64,000 nucleotides of DNA, from contig JBEVJC010000034.1 of the NCBI GenBank assembly GCA_040510375.1, positions 225,716 through 289,715 of the forward strand, written 5' to 3'. Positions 50,584 through 60,406 of this stretch are shown piece by piece. The position numbers were made by a program, and so were the translations under genes. Numbering within the stretch: position 1 is the first letter of the stretch; every line of letters begins with the position of its first letter. Origin of the DNA: JBEVJC01 sp040510375. GTDB taxonomy: Bacteria; Bacteroidota; Bacteroidia; Chitinophagales; Chitinophagaceae. The notes beneath the pieces are model-generated. The model did not search any database and was not told the DNA's origin. It saw only the letters and a program-made list of their open reading frames with translations.

Positions 50584-53409
50584 TTATTTACTGAGATACA
50601 TACTCCTGTCTTTATATAGTTGCCTGAAGTAAGGGTCACGAAGGTCCTTGATAAACCGGATTGCTTCACCGGTCGATTTCATTTCAGGTCCCAGTTCCTT
50701 ATTCACTCCCGGGAATTTATCAAAACTGAATACCGGCTCCTTGATAGCAAAGCCCTTCAGCTTTTTCTCAAAGGTGAAATCCTTCAGTGTCTTTACTCCC
50801 AGCATCACTTTTGTGGCGATGTTGAGGTAGGGGATCTGGTATGCTTTGGCAATAAACGGAGTAGTTCTTGATGCACGCGGGTTGGCTTCAATCACATACA
50901 CCTTGCTGTCCTTGATGGCAAACTGGATATTGATCAGTCCCTTGATATTAAGGGAACGGGCTATCTTCTCTGCATATTCTTCCATAGTATGCACCACCAG
51001 CGGTGTCAGGTTAAATGCGGGCAGTACAGCATTACTATCACCGCTGTGGATACCTGCGGGTTCAATATGCTCCATCACACCCATCACATGGAAATTTTCC
51101 CCGTCGAAAATGGCATCCACCTCAGCTTCCTGGCAACGGTCTAGGAAGTGATCGATCAGGATCTTATTACCAGGCAGGTGTTTCAGCAGGCTGATCACCG
51201 CTTTTTCCACTTCATCATCATTGATCACGATCCGCATCCGTTGGCCACCGAGTACATACGAAGGACGAACCAGTACCGGATAACTTACTTTATTAGCCAC
51301 AACAATTGCCTCATCAACATCTTCGGCAGTACCATAAGCAGGATAAGGGATTTCGAGATCCTTCAGCAGGTCGCTGAAACGTCCGCGGTCTTCCGCAATA
51401 TCCATGCTGTCATAGGAAGTACCAATGATTTTAATTCCACGCTCATGCAGTTTTTCTGCAAGCTTCAATGCTGTTTGGCCACCCAGTTGAACAATCACAC
51501 CTTCCGGTTTTTCATGCTCGATGATTTCCCAGATATGTTCCCAATAAACCGGTTCGAAATAAAGTTTATCGGCGATATCAAAATCAGTTGATACGGTTTC
51601 AGGATTACAGTTGACCATGATCGCTTCGTAACCGGATTCCCTGATAGCAAGCAAACCGTGCACACAGCAGTAATCAAATTCAATACCCTGCCCGATCCTG
51701 TTGGGCCCCGAGCCAAGTACTATGATCTTCTTTTTATCACTTACCACGCTCTCTGTGCTGTTGCCCTGTTCAAATGTAGAATAGAAATAAGGCGTTTTGG
51801 CTTCAAACTCTGCAGCACAGGTATCCACCATTTTATAAACCCTGGTAATACCTGCGGCCTTCCTTTTCTGGTATACATCTTCTTCGTCGCCATGTTCAAG
51901 GATCCGGCTGATCTGTTCGTCGCTGAACCCATTGACCTTTGCTTCGCGAAGTAATTCCAGCGGCATAGTATCCAGGTCATATTTGGCGATCTCTTTTTCG
52001 ATATGGCAGATCTTCTGGATCTCGTTGAGGAACCAGCGGTCGATCCCGTTTGTAGCTTTTGAAATGGTGCCCACCGAAATCCCAGCCATCAATGCATCCT
52101 TGATCCTGAATATGCGGTCCCATTTCGGCACCTTGATATATTCAAGCAGCTCTTCGGCCTGCATCATACTTTTTCCGTAGTAACCCAATCCCACAGCATT
52201 ATTCTCCAGGCTTTGGCAGGCCTTCTGGATAGCTTCGGTGAAACTCCGGCCAATGGCCATTACTTCACCCACACTTTTCATCTGCAATCCGAGTGTATCA
52301 TTAGCTCCTTTAAACTTGTCAAAATTCCAGCGCGGGATTTTTACAATCACATAGTCGAGCGCCGGTTCAAAGTATGCAGAGGTTGTTTTTGTGATCTGGT
52401 TTTCGAGTTCGTCAAGGTTATATCCGATAGCAAGTTTGGCTGCTATTTTGGCAATGGGATATCCGGTTGCTTTTGAAGCAAGTGCTGAGGACCTGCTCAC
52501 CCTCGGGTTGATCTCGATAGCGATGATTTCTTCGGTAGCCGGATTCATGGAGAACTGCACATTACAACCACCGGCAAAATTGCCAAGGTCGCGCATCATC
52601 ATAATAGCCGTGTTCCTCATCAGCTGCATGCCTGTATCACTCAGTGTCATTGCAGGAGCTACGGTAATGGAATCACCGGTATGGATTCCCATCGGATCAA
52701 AATTCTCCACTGTACAGATGATGCATACATTGTCGGCAGCATCACGGAGTAATTCCAGTTCAAATTCTTTCCATCCCAGTACCGCTTTTTCAACCAGCAC
52801 TTCATGTATGGGCGAAGCCTGCAGTCCGCGGTTCAGCGCTTCATCGAGTTCACTTTTATCATGGACAAATCCACCACCGGTACCGCCCAGTGTAAAAGAC
52901 GGACGGATCACCAGCGGGAAACCGATATCCTGCGCAAATTCCTTTCCTTCAAGGAAGGAGTTGGCGGTTTTTGCAGGAGCCACCGGTACACCAAGCTGGA
53001 TCATCCACTGCCGGAATTTTTCACGGTCTTCCGCTTTGTCGATCGCCTTGATATCAACACCTATCAGGCGGCAATTATATTTCTCCCAGATGCCCAGGTC
53101 CTCTGCTTCTTTTGCAAGGTTGAGGGCAGTTTGTCCACCCATGGTAGGCAGCACCGCGTCGATCTGGTTTTCTTCCAGGATCTTTTCAATACTTTCCACC
53201 GTGAGGGGAAGCAGGTAAACCTTATCGGCCATCATCGGATCGGTCATGATGGTAGCCGGATTGCTATTTATGAGATAAACTTTAACACCCTCTTCGCGAA
53301 GGCTTCTTGCAGCCTGTGTGCCGGAATAATCGAACTCACATGCCTGGCCGATAACGATGGGACCAGAACCAATAATCAGGACGGACTTAATAGATGAATC
53401 TTTTGGCAT
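50584..53409 (-). CDS. carB: Carbamoyl phosphate synthase large subunit, lacking the allosteric domain
   Basis: A 941-aa ATP-grasp enzyme making carbamoyl phosphate for pyrimidines and arginine. Both halves are present: IIGSGPIVIGQACEFDYSGT at the start, VIRPSFTLGGTGGG in the first ATP-grasp, then VLGSGPNRIGQGIEFDYCC and VLVRPSYVLGGQRM in the second. It stops just after the second ATP-grasp (LGPEMKSTGEAIRFIKDL), where E. coli CarB has about 130 more residues forming the MGS-like domain bound by UMP and ornithine. Such short CarB proteins occur in Bacteroidota. carA is not adjacent. Confidence 0.95.
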   Translation of the reverse strand: MPKDSSIKSVLIIGSGPIVIGQACEFDYSGTQAARSLREEGVKVYLINSNPATIMTDPMMADKVYLLPLTVESIEKILEENQIDAVLPTMGGQTALNLAKEAEDLGIWEKYNCRLIGVDIKAIDKAEDREKFRQWMIQLGVPVAPAKTANSFLEGKEFAQDIGFPLVIRPSFTLGGTGGGFVHDKSELDEALNRGLQASPIHEVLVEKAVLGWKEFELELLRDAADNVCIICTVENFDPMGIHTGDSITVAPAMTLSDTGMQLMRNTAIMMMRDLGNFAGGCNVQFSMNPATEEIIAIEINPRVSRSSALASKATGYPIAKIAAKLAIGYNLDELENQITKTTSAYFEPALDYVIVKIPRWNFDKFKGANDTLGLQMKSVGEVMAIGRSFTEAIQKACQSLENNAVGLGYYGKSMMQAEELLEYIKVPKWDRIFRIKDALMAGISVGTISKATNGIDRWFLNEIQKICHIEKEIAKYDLDTMPLELLREAKVNGFSDEQISRILEHGDEEDVYQKRKAAGITRVYKMVDTCAAEFEAKTPYFYSTFEQGNSTESVVSDKKKIIVLGSGPNRIGQGIEFDYCCVHGLLAIRESGYEAIMVNCNPETVSTDFDIADKLYFEPVYWEHIWEIIEHEKPEGVIVQLGGQTALKLAEKLHERGIKIIGTSYDSMDIAEDRGRFSDLLKDLEIPYPAYGTAEDVDEAIVVANKVSYPVLVRPSYVLGGQRMRIVINDDEVEKAVISLLKHLPGNKILIDHFLDRCQEAEVDAIFDGENFHVMGVMEHIEPAGIHSGDSNAVLPAFNLTPLVVHTMEEYAEKIARSLNIKGLINIQFAIKDSKVYVIEANPRASRTTPFIAKAYQIPYLNIATKVMLGVKTLKDFTFEKKLKGFAIKEPVFSFDKFPGVNKELGPEMKSTGEAIRFIKDLRDPYFRQLYKDRSMYLSK

Positions 53410-53596
53410 TTTTTTTTGGGTTGATTCCGCAGTTTATAACTCCCAATAGATCATAATTCTTCGCAAACACTTGCCTGTTAGGAGTTTAACGCTGCAGAAT
53501 AAAAAAACAAATTGCGCAAAAGTAAGGGAATCATAGTCGCCATCGGGAAAAAGAAAATTATTTTTTTACAAAGATCAATGCGTTTTTTTTGCATTA

Positions 53597-55396
53597 ATGA
53601 GGAGATCACTGATTTGTAGCCTGTTCTGTATTCTTTTTGTTTTTTCCAACGCACAATCATTTCCGAACCCGTATCCCCAGGGGTACTTTCGGTGGCCGGT
53701 AAACCTGCGTCCCGAGATTGTTGCCAATATGGGCGAACTGCGACCCAATCACTGGCATATGGGACTGGATGTGCGAACGGGGGGACACGAAAATGAACCC
53801 GTTTATGCTGCGGCTGATGGTTATATTTCCTATATCGGTATCAGGCCTTCCAGTTTCGGAAGGTTCCTGATCATCAATCATCCGAACGGTCTGTCAACTT
53901 TATACGCCCACCTGAATGAATTTGCTCCAGCCATTGAACAGTGGGTTACCGCACAACAGTATTCCAGCGGCAGCTGGACGCAGGAAATCCGCACCGATTC
54001 ATCACTGTTTCCGGTAAGAAAGGGCGATTTTATTTCCTATAGCGGAAACACCGGTGGTTCACAGGGACCGCATGTGCATTTTGAAATCAGGTCCACCCAA
54101 ACGGATGAATGCCTCAACCCTTTATTATTTGGTTTTGACCTGACCGACCAGCAACCACCCGTCCTCCAGCAACTTGCCATCTACGATCGTTCCCAAAGTA
54201 TTTACAGTGCGGGCCGGCCACAGGCGTTTACCCTTAAGAGCACGGACTCAGGTTATATCATACCCCGGGTACCGGTTGTAAAAATCAGTAATCCTGTAAT
54301 CGGATTGGGTCTTCGCGCTTACGACAGGCTGAATGGTTCAACCAACCGCGATGGCATTTATTCGGCCATGGTGTGGATGGATGATGAATTCGTCACGGGG
54401 TTTATACTTGACAGTATTAATTACGACGAGACCAGGTATTATAATGCCCATGTTGATTATCGTAACCATTATAAAGGCGGTGTCGAATACCAGTTGCTCA
54501 GCCCACTGCCGAATGATCAGTCGGGCGTATATCGTAATAAAGGCGACGGCCTGATAAGACTCACAGACACGCTGGTTCATTCCGTTTATATGGAAGTAAT
54601 GGATGCCGCCGGCAACCGCAGCCTGTTTAATTTCAGGATCCGTTTTAATCCCGGTCCTGAAAAACCTACCCCCCAGGTGGATGAACAATTTATACCTGGA
54701 CAGGCGAAAACCCTTACCCGTGGCGGTTTTGAGCTTGAGCTGTATAAGGACAACCTTTACGATACGGTAAATGTTTATTATAATAATATCAGGGCAATTC
54801 CTGGTGCCGTGTCCGGTTCCTATACCGTTAATGATGAATCGATCCCACTGCACGGGACGTTGAAAGTATCTATCAGGCCTGAAATAATAATCGCGGAAGA
54901 ACAGCGCGACAGGATGGTGATAAAGCGTAAGGGCGGCCGCAGCGATGAAATCCGAAAAGCCGAATGGGAAAATGATCGCGTTACGGCAAACCTTGGTGAT
55001 TTCGGAACCTTTACTGCCTATGCTGATAACCTGCCACCGGTAATTAAGGCGCCGGGTACGGGCGATACGATCGACCTGAGTCGCAGCAGCCGGTTGTTAT
55101 TTACACCAACTGATGCTTCAGGAATAAAAAACTTCAAGGCCCTGGTTGATGGGGAGTGGATCCGTTTCACCAATGATAAGGGCCGGACCTGGATTTATCG
55201 ATTCGATGAACGCGTGCCATATGGGGTACATGAATTGATGGTACAGGTGGAAGATATAGCGGGCAATATCACTGAAAAAACATGGTGGTTCCGACGTAAC
55301 CCCTACACCCCGCCGCCACCGCGAAAAAAAATATCAAAAAAAAGCAAGTCAAAAAAAACAGCCGCAAAAAAACCCGTTAAAAAGAAGAGGAAATAG
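53597..55396 (+). CDS. M23 family metallopeptidase, exported, with Lys-rich tail
   Basis: A 599-aa protein with signal peptide MRRSLICSLFCILFVFSNA. The lysostaphin-type peptidase domain (about 35-185) has HMGLD with zinc ligands His54 and Asp58, and HVHFE with His159 and His161. Beta-rich domains of unknown type follow. The last 30 residues are Pro- then Lys-rich (PPPPRKKISKKSKS), perhaps binding polyanions or nucleic acid. It likely cuts peptidoglycan cross-links. One base separates it from bcp, so the two are cotranscribed. Confidence 0.9.
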   Translation: MRRSLICSLFCILFVFSNAQSFPNPYPQGYFRWPVNLRPEIVANMGELRPNHWHMGLDVRTGGHENEPVYAAADGYISYIGIRPSSFGRFLIINHPNGLSTLYAHLNEFAPAIEQWVTAQQYSSGSWTQEIRTDSSLFPVRKGDFISYSGNTGGSQGPHVHFEIRSTQTDECLNPLLFGFDLTDQQPPVLQQLAIYDRSQSIYSAGRPQAFTLKSTDSGYIIPRVPVVKISNPVIGLGLRAYDRLNGSTNRDGIYSAMVWMDDEFVTGFILDSINYDETRYYNAHVDYRNHYKGGVEYQLLSPLPNDQSGVYRNKGDGLIRLTDTLVHSVYMEVMDAAGNRSLFNFRIRFNPGPEKPTPQVDEQFIPGQAKTLTRGGFELELYKDNLYDTVNVYYNNIRAIPGAVSGSYTVNDESIPLHGTLKVSIRPEIIIAEEQRDRMVIKRKGGRSDEIRKAEWENDRVTANLGDFGTFTAYADNLPPVIKAPGTGDTIDLSRSSRLLFTPTDASGIKNFKALVDGEWIRFTNDKGRTWIYRFDERVPYGVHELMVQVEDIAGNITEKTWWFRRNPYTPPPPRKKISKKSKSKKTAAKKPVKKKRK

Positions 55397-55397
55397 A

Positions 55398-55859
55398 ATG
55401 ATTACATTGAACGAAGGCGACAAAGCACCGGCTTTCAGCGGTACTGACCAGGATGGAAATAAAATCAGCAGTGCTGACTTCAAAGGAAAAAAACTGGTGT
55501 TATTCTTTTATCCTGCAGATGATACACCGGCATGTACCACTGAGTCGTGTAACCTGCGCGATAACTATGCAATGCTCCAGCAGCAAGGGTTTGAGGTCCT
55601 GGGTGTAAGTCCCGATGATGTAACCAGCCACAAAAAATTCGAAACAAAATTCAACCTTCCCTACCGGCTGATTGCCGATCCAATGCATAAGGTTATCGAT
55701 AAGTTTGGAGTCTGGGGTGAAAAACAATTGTATGGCCGCACCTATATGGGTCTGCTGCGAACCACCTTTGTGATAAATGAAAAAGGAATCATTGTAAAGA
55801 TTTTCCGCAGGCCAAAGAATAAGGCCCATGCTGAAGAGATACTGAAGTCGCTTATGTAA
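55398..55859 (+). CDS. bcp: Thioredoxin-dependent thiol peroxidase (BCP/PrxQ type)
   Basis: A 153-aa peroxiredoxin. The peroxidatic Cys46 is in DDTPACTTESC and the resolving Cys51 five residues later, the atypical 2-Cys PrxQ arrangement. KGKKLVLFFYPADDTP and the late GRTYMGLLRTTFVI are conserved. It reduces hydrogen and organic peroxides in the cytosol. The 3' end overlaps the convergent birA gene by 8 bp. Confidence 0.95.
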   Translation: MITLNEGDKAPAFSGTDQDGNKISSADFKGKKLVLFFYPADDTPACTTESCNLRDNYAMLQQQGFEVLGVSPDDVTSHKKFETKFNLPYRLIADPMHKVIDKFGVWGEKQLYGRTYMGLLRTTFVINEKGIIVKIFRRPKNKAHAEEILKSLM

Positions 55860-56628
55860 GCACCAATTGTATTTCACCCACAGCATAATGTTGTTCCACT
55901 CCGTGCTCCACTATCAATTCACCCGTATGGGATACGCCCTTGATCAGGCCTTCGAAGGTGCGGCTATCCTTCCTGAGCCTGACAATCTGATTTTTTTTAT
56001 ATAACAAGTCGTTAAATTCAGTGTAGATCCTGTTGAACCCTTCTTCCTTCATTTTTTCCAGCGCCAGGTCAATTTCGAGGCAGATTTCTCTCGCCAGGTC
56101 AATGATTTTCAATTCAACTCCGTTTACCTGGAAAAAAGACACCGCATTGGTCAGTTCGCCTGGGAAACCGGACTGATTTATATTGAGCCCAATCCCCGCC
56201 ACTGCCCACTTCCAACGGGTTTCACCGTTGGGATCCGGACCTACTATTGATTCAACCAGGATGCCCCCTGCCTTTCTGTCCTGCCAATAGAGATCATTCG
56301 GCCATTTTATATTAAATTGATGGCCGGTCAATTTAGTAGCTAAACGGCAGACAGTCACCGCGATACAGGCACTCAACCAGAATTGCCGGGTGGTATCAAG
56401 AGGTGCGGGGTTGATGATCAGGCTCAGGCTGAGGCTTTTTGAATTTTCCGAACTCCAGGGCCTGCCCCGCTGGCCTCTTCCGGCCGATTGGTGATGTGCA
56501 AAGATGGCGGTTCCCGCCAGTGCCAAACCCGCATGTATCTGTGTAAGGGCATAATTGTTGGTACTGTCAACGGTCTGAAGCTCGATAAATGGCGTTCCTA
56601 TAAGACTATGTGAAGGACGTTGTGGCAA
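55852..56628 (-). CDS. birA: Biotin-[acetyl-CoA-carboxylase] ligase
   Basis: A 258-aa enzyme without the DNA-binding domain of E. coli BirA, so it ligates biotin but should not repress transcription. The ligase motif SAGRGQRGRPWSS, KWPNDLYW with the catalytic Lys, and GIGLNIN are present, plus a short C-terminal domain (VSHTGELIVEHG). The only possible start is TTG at 56628; a stop lies directly upstream and no ATG or GTG occurs before the conserved VDSTNNYA. It is divergent from rsfS. Confidence 0.92.
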   Translation of the reverse strand: MPQRPSHSLIGTPFIELQTVDSTNNYALTQIHAGLALAGTAIFAHHQSAGRGQRGRPWSSENSKSLSLSLIINPAPLDTTRQFWLSACIAVTVCRLATKLTGHQFNIKWPNDLYWQDRKAGGILVESIVGPDPNGETRWKWAVAGIGLNINQSGFPGELTNAVSFFQVNGVELKIIDLAREICLEIDLALEKMKEEGFNRIYTEFNDLLYKKNQIVRLRKDSRTFEGLIKGVSHTGELIVEHGVEQHYAVGEIQLVLT

Positions 56629-56636
56629 TTAATTGC

Positions 56637-56644
56637 TATTTTTG
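56637..56644 (+). promoter_or_regulatory. -7 element for rsfS
   Basis: TATTTTTG is an exact TAnnTTTG match about 60 nt before the rsfS start; no well-spaced -33 TTG. Confidence 0.4.
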
Positions 56645-56704
56645 AGCAAAGTAAATAAGTTTAGGTACTGAACGAGAAACGTAAAACTAAAAACTCTTAG
56701 ATTA

Positions 56705-57109
56705 TTGGAACAACTTGCATCTCTGTCTACCCGTAATAGGAAAAGTGCAGCCCGGTTAACACAGCGTTCAAAGATCATCAAAACAATTATATCCGCCATC
56801 CAGGAAAAAAAGGGATTGAATATTATATCCCTCGACCTCCGGAAGATAAATGAGGCTGTTGCGGATTTCTTTATCATTTGCGAGGCCGACAACCAGCCGC
56901 AGATCAGGGCTATCGGAGAAAATATCGAAGCCAGGGTAAAGGAAGATTGTGATGAAAATCCCTTTCACCATGAAGGTTACCAGACCCTGCAGTGGGTGCT
57001 GGTCGATTATGTAAATGTTGTCGTCCACGTAATGCTGGGCGAGAACAGGAAATTCTATAAACTGGAAGAAATGTGGAACGACGCGGTGATGGTGGAACAC
57101 AAGGAATAA
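56705..57109 (+). CDS. rsfS: Ribosome silencing factor
   Basis: A 134-aa RsfS/YbeB protein that binds uL14 and keeps ribosomal subunits apart in stationary phase. Conserved parts are LRKINEAVADFFIICEADNQPQIRAIGENI, HHEGYQTLQWVLVDYVNVVVHVM and FYKLEEMWNDA. The first 25 residues form a basic extension. The start is TTG at 56705; the frame is open upstream only to 56672 and has no ATG or GTG there. It begins the conserved unit rsfS-ftsH-LUD. Confidence 0.93.
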   Translation: MEQLASLSTRNRKSAARLTQRSKIIKTIISAIQEKKGLNIISLDLRKINEAVADFFIICEADNQPQIRAIGENIEARVKEDCDENPFHHEGYQTLQWVLVDYVNVVVHVMLGENRKFYKLEEMWNDAVMVEHKE

Positions 57110-57169
57110 TTCAACGCACAATATTCTCCGATAAATAATTTTTAAAAGCCCGAACAAGCAATATTAAAT

Positions 57170-59245
57170 ATGTCGCAGGAACCATCCTATAATAAAAAGG
57201 AAAAAAACAGTCCTATCCGTCCAGGCGGACGTCCGGGTGATGATCCGGGTCAGAAGAAAGGCCCGAAGTTCAGCATCTACTGGATCTACGCTATAATTTT
57301 TGCCGTACTGATCGGTTTCCAGTTTTTCGGTGGCTTTACAACCGGAACAGAAAACGTATCACAGGATCAGTTCATGGAAATGCTCCGCAATGGTGAGGTT
57401 AAAAAATATACAGTTGTCAGCAATCGCAACAAAGTATTGGTAACACTTACACCTGAAGCGCTACCAAAATACAAGGCATTGGTGAAACGTGATGTCAACA
57501 CCAAGTCCGGTGATGCTCCGCAACTTCATTTTACCATTGTATCCGGAGAATCATTCATGGATGATATGCGTAAGTTTTACGCAGATAATCCAACCATCAA
57601 AAAAGTGGGTGATGTAACCACTGAAAGTGATTGGTTCAGCAAAGGCATTTCATTTATTCTCCCCTTCCTTCTTCTTGCCGCAATCTTTATCCTCATGATG
57701 CGGAAGATGAGCGGTGGTGCCGGTGGCGGTGCTGGTCCGGGTGGAATTTTCAATATCGGAAAATCAAAGGCCACCCTTTTTGATAAAGGAACAAAGGTGA
57801 ATATCACGTTTGCCGATGTAGCTGGTCTGGATGAAGCAAAAGTGGAAGTGATGGAAATCGTCGATTTCCTGAAGAGTCCGAAAAAATATACAGCCCTTGG
57901 TGGAAAGATTCCCAAAGGCGCATTACTGGTAGGTCCTCCGGGAACGGGTAAGACCCTTCTGGCCAAGGCCATGGCCGGTGAGGCACAGGTACCATTCTTC
58001 AGTCTCAGTGGTTCCGACTTCGTAGAAATGTTTGTTGGGGTTGGTGCAAGCCGTGTGCGTGACCTCTTCAAGCAGGCTCGTGAAAAAGCACCATGTATCA
58101 TCTTCATTGATGAGATTGATGCCATTGGCCGCGCCCGTGGCAAGAATGTAATGATGAGTAACGACGAACGTGAAAGCACATTGAACCAGTTGCTGGTGGA
58201 GATGGATGGATTTGGTACAGACACCGGGATCATTGTGCTGGCCGCTACCAACCGCCCCGATGTACTGGATACTGCCTTACTTCGTCCGGGTCGTTTTGAC
58301 CGGCAGATCACCATCGATAAACCGGATGTTAAAGGTCGTGAAGCGATCTTCAAAGTGCATCTTAAACCAATCAAGATCTCAGAAGCCCTCAACATTCACA
58401 AACTGGCTGAACAAACACCTGGTTTTGCCGGTGCCGATATCGCCAACGTTTGTAATGAAGCGGCGCTGATTGCAGCAAGGAAAGGTAAGGAAGCGGTTGA
58501 TATGGCCGATTTCCAGGATGCTGTTGACCGTGTAATCGGTGGACTTGAAAAAAAGAACAAGATCATTTCGCCTGATGAAAAGAAGATCATCGCTTACCAT
58601 GAAGCTGGTCACGCTATCTGCGGCTGGTACCTTGAACATGCATATCCGCTGCTGAAAGTAACCATCGTGCCAAGGGGAACCGCGGCCCTGGGTTATGCGC
58701 AGTACACACCAAAAGAACAGTACCTGTATAATACCGACCAGCTGGGCGACCAGATCTGTATGACACTCGGCGGCCGTGCGAGCGAAGAAATATTCTTCGG
58801 CAAGATCTCTACTGGTGCACAGAACGACCTGCAGCAGATCACACGTATTGCCTATGCAATGGTAACGGTGTATGGTATGAATGACAAGATCGGGAACATC
58901 AGTTACTATGATCCGCAAACGGAGAATCAGTTCACCAAACCTTATTCGGAGGAAACTTCCAAGATGATTGATGAGGAAGTGAGAAAGCTGATCGACCTGG
59001 CCTATATCAAAACAAAAGAATTGTTATCGGAAAAAAGGGAAGATGTAATCAAACTCGCGGAAGCATTGCTGGATAAGGAAGTCCTGTTCCAGAGTGATGT
59101 GGAGGTGCTGATTGGAAAACGTCCCTTCGAGGAAAAGAAATCGCTGACCGAGGAATCATCACCGGATATCAATATCGAAAACGGTGAAATTTCTGCTGGT
59201 GTGCCTCCGTACGACAGCGACGTGACCAATAAATCGTTACCATAA
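57170..59245 (+). CDS. ftsH: ATP-dependent zinc metalloprotease FtsH
   Basis: A 691-aa membrane protease that degrades misfolded and regulatory membrane proteins. Order: two helices (about 35-55 and 155-178) flanking a periplasmic part, Walker A GPPGTGKT at 255-262, Walker B in CIIFIDEIDAIG, the SRH region NRPDVLDTALLRPGRFDR, then the M41 zinc motif HEAGH at 477-481. A Gly-rich stretch (GGAGGGAGPGG) links helix two and the ATPase. The N-terminus is cytosolic and charged. The acidic tail after residue 650 is poorly conserved. Confidence 0.97.
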   Translation: MSQEPSYNKKEKNSPIRPGGRPGDDPGQKKGPKFSIYWIYAIIFAVLIGFQFFGGFTTGTENVSQDQFMEMLRNGEVKKYTVVSNRNKVLVTLTPEALPKYKALVKRDVNTKSGDAPQLHFTIVSGESFMDDMRKFYADNPTIKKVGDVTTESDWFSKGISFILPFLLLAAIFILMMRKMSGGAGGGAGPGGIFNIGKSKATLFDKGTKVNITFADVAGLDEAKVEVMEIVDFLKSPKKYTALGGKIPKGALLVGPPGTGKTLLAKAMAGEAQVPFFSLSGSDFVEMFVGVGASRVRDLFKQAREKAPCIIFIDEIDAIGRARGKNVMMSNDERESTLNQLLVEMDGFGTDTGIIVLAATNRPDVLDTALLRPGRFDRQITIDKPDVKGREAIFKVHLKPIKISEALNIHKLAEQTPGFAGADIANVCNEAALIAARKGKEAVDMADFQDAVDRVIGGLEKKNKIISPDEKKIIAYHEAGHAICGWYLEHAYPLLKVTIVPRGTAALGYAQYTPKEQYLYNTDQLGDQICMTLGGRASEEIFFGKISTGAQNDLQQITRIAYAMVTVYGMNDKIGNISYYDPQTENQFTKPYSEETSKMIDEEVRKLIDLAYIKTKELLSEKREDVIKLAEALLDKEVLFQSDVEVLIGKRPFEEKKSLTEESSPDINIENGEISAGVPPYDSDVTNKSLP

Positions 59246-59253
59246 TTAATAAG

Positions 59254-59886
59254 ATGTTCTCTGTTTCAAAAGAAAATATTTTAAAAAAAATCAGGAAGGC
59301 GTTGAGTGAATCAACGCCTCTTCCTTTTCCAAAAAGTGAAGGTTCGGATTCTGTTTTCCAACCCTCCTCCCAGGAACCGGAGGTGGAATTTGCCGAACAG
59401 TTTACCAAATTACAGGGCAGGTTTGTGTTTTGCATAAACGAACAGGAACTGGCATTCCAGCTTAACAGCCTCGTGATGAAAATGGACTGGCAGAAAGTGT
59501 ATTGCCTGGAGCCTGACCTGTTGCCCCATATGCCTCCCGGTTTTAGCGACCGGTTGGTAAAGAACAATTTGGCCGGTTGTGATGTATCCATCACGGGTTG
59601 TGAATCACTGGTTGCCCGCACAGGATCCATTGTTATGAGCGCTGCACAGCCAAGCGGACGAAATACCAGTGTGTATGCTCCCATACATATCTGTATCGCG
59701 TTTACCAGTCAGCTGGTTTATGATGTGAAGGATGCATTGCAACGGGTTAAAGATAAATACCAGGATCATCTTCCCTCACTCATCACATTTGCTACAGGAC
59801 CCAGCCGGACGGCGGATATTGAAAAAACGCTGGTGGTAGGGGTACATGGACCAAAGGAAGTGTATGTGTTTCTTATAGAAGCCTGA
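59254..59886 (+). CDS. LUD domain protein (LutC/YkgG type)
   Basis: A 210-aa protein with the LUD/LutC core: ITGCESLVARTGSIVMSAAQPSGRNTSVYAPIHI, then LPSLITFATGPSRTADIEKTLVVGVHGPKEVYVFL, where the PSRTADIE motif is diagnostic. LutC works with LutA and LutB in lactate oxidation. Its place directly behind ftsH (8-bp gap) is a conserved Bacteroidota arrangement, which suggests a role beyond lactate use. It may serve the LutB encoded 18 kb away. Confidence 0.9.
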   Translation: MFSVSKENILKKIRKALSESTPLPFPKSEGSDSVFQPSSQEPEVEFAEQFTKLQGRFVFCINEQELAFQLNSLVMKMDWQKVYCLEPDLLPHMPPGFSDRLVKNNLAGCDVSITGCESLVARTGSIVMSAAQPSGRNTSVYAPIHICIAFTSQLVYDVKDALQRVKDKYQDHLPSLITFATGPSRTADIEKTLVVGVHGPKEVYVFLIEA

Positions 59887-59905
59887 TATGTTGTACTTTT
59901 AGGCT

Positions 59906-60334
59906 ATGGCAAACCCCGGCAATTTCCAGCTATTCGTATATGGCTCGCTGTTAAGCGGATTCAAGAGTCCGGCTTATGATTATGTGAGCCGTTATTTTGA
60001 TCTTGTTTGTACCGGCAGGGTCAACGGACTCCTCTTTGATATGGGAGAATACCCCGCAGCTGTTCCGGCCGGTCCGGAATCTTTTATTGATGGCGAATTA
60101 TACAGGATCCGTGATGAAAAAGATTTTTCCTGGGCAATGGCACAACTCGACGACTATGAAGGTATACTGGTGGAAGTTAATGAACCTTCCTTATACCGTC
60201 GTGAACCTGTGCCCGTTTCAACCGGATCGGGTGACCAGACTGCATGGATCTACTGGTACAATGGCGATGTCAGCGGAAGACCACAGATCGGTTCCGGTAA
60301 TCTGCTGGAATATATTGCTTCACGCAAATCATGA
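59906..60334 (+). CDS. Gamma-glutamylcyclotransferase family protein
   Basis: A 142-aa protein of the GGCT/AIG2 fold. FVYGSLLSGF at residues 10-19 is the conserved substrate-binding loop, and LDDYEG near 86 carries the expected catalytic Glu. Family members release 5-oxoproline from gamma-glutamyl compounds or related adducts. It follows the LUD gene by 19 bp and is probably in the same transcript, though TACTTTTA lies 4 nt before its ATG and might be a separate promoter. Confidence 0.88.
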   Translation: MANPGNFQLFVYGSLLSGFKSPAYDYVSRYFDLVCTGRVNGLLFDMGEYPAAVPAGPESFIDGELYRIRDEKDFSWAMAQLDDYEGILVEVNEPSLYRREPVPVSTGSGDQTAWIYWYNGDVSGRPQIGSGNLLEYIASRKS

Positions 60335-60406
60335 TCCCTATTTATAGAAATGTAATAGCCGGAAGCAACCTAACTGCTCCCGCACGCGACCAATCCAGGT
60401 AACTTA

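Noticed and set aside
50404..50619. Plus-strand frame of 71 codons after the response regulator
   Set aside because: Made of the 40-bp repeats and the carB terminator; no independent support.
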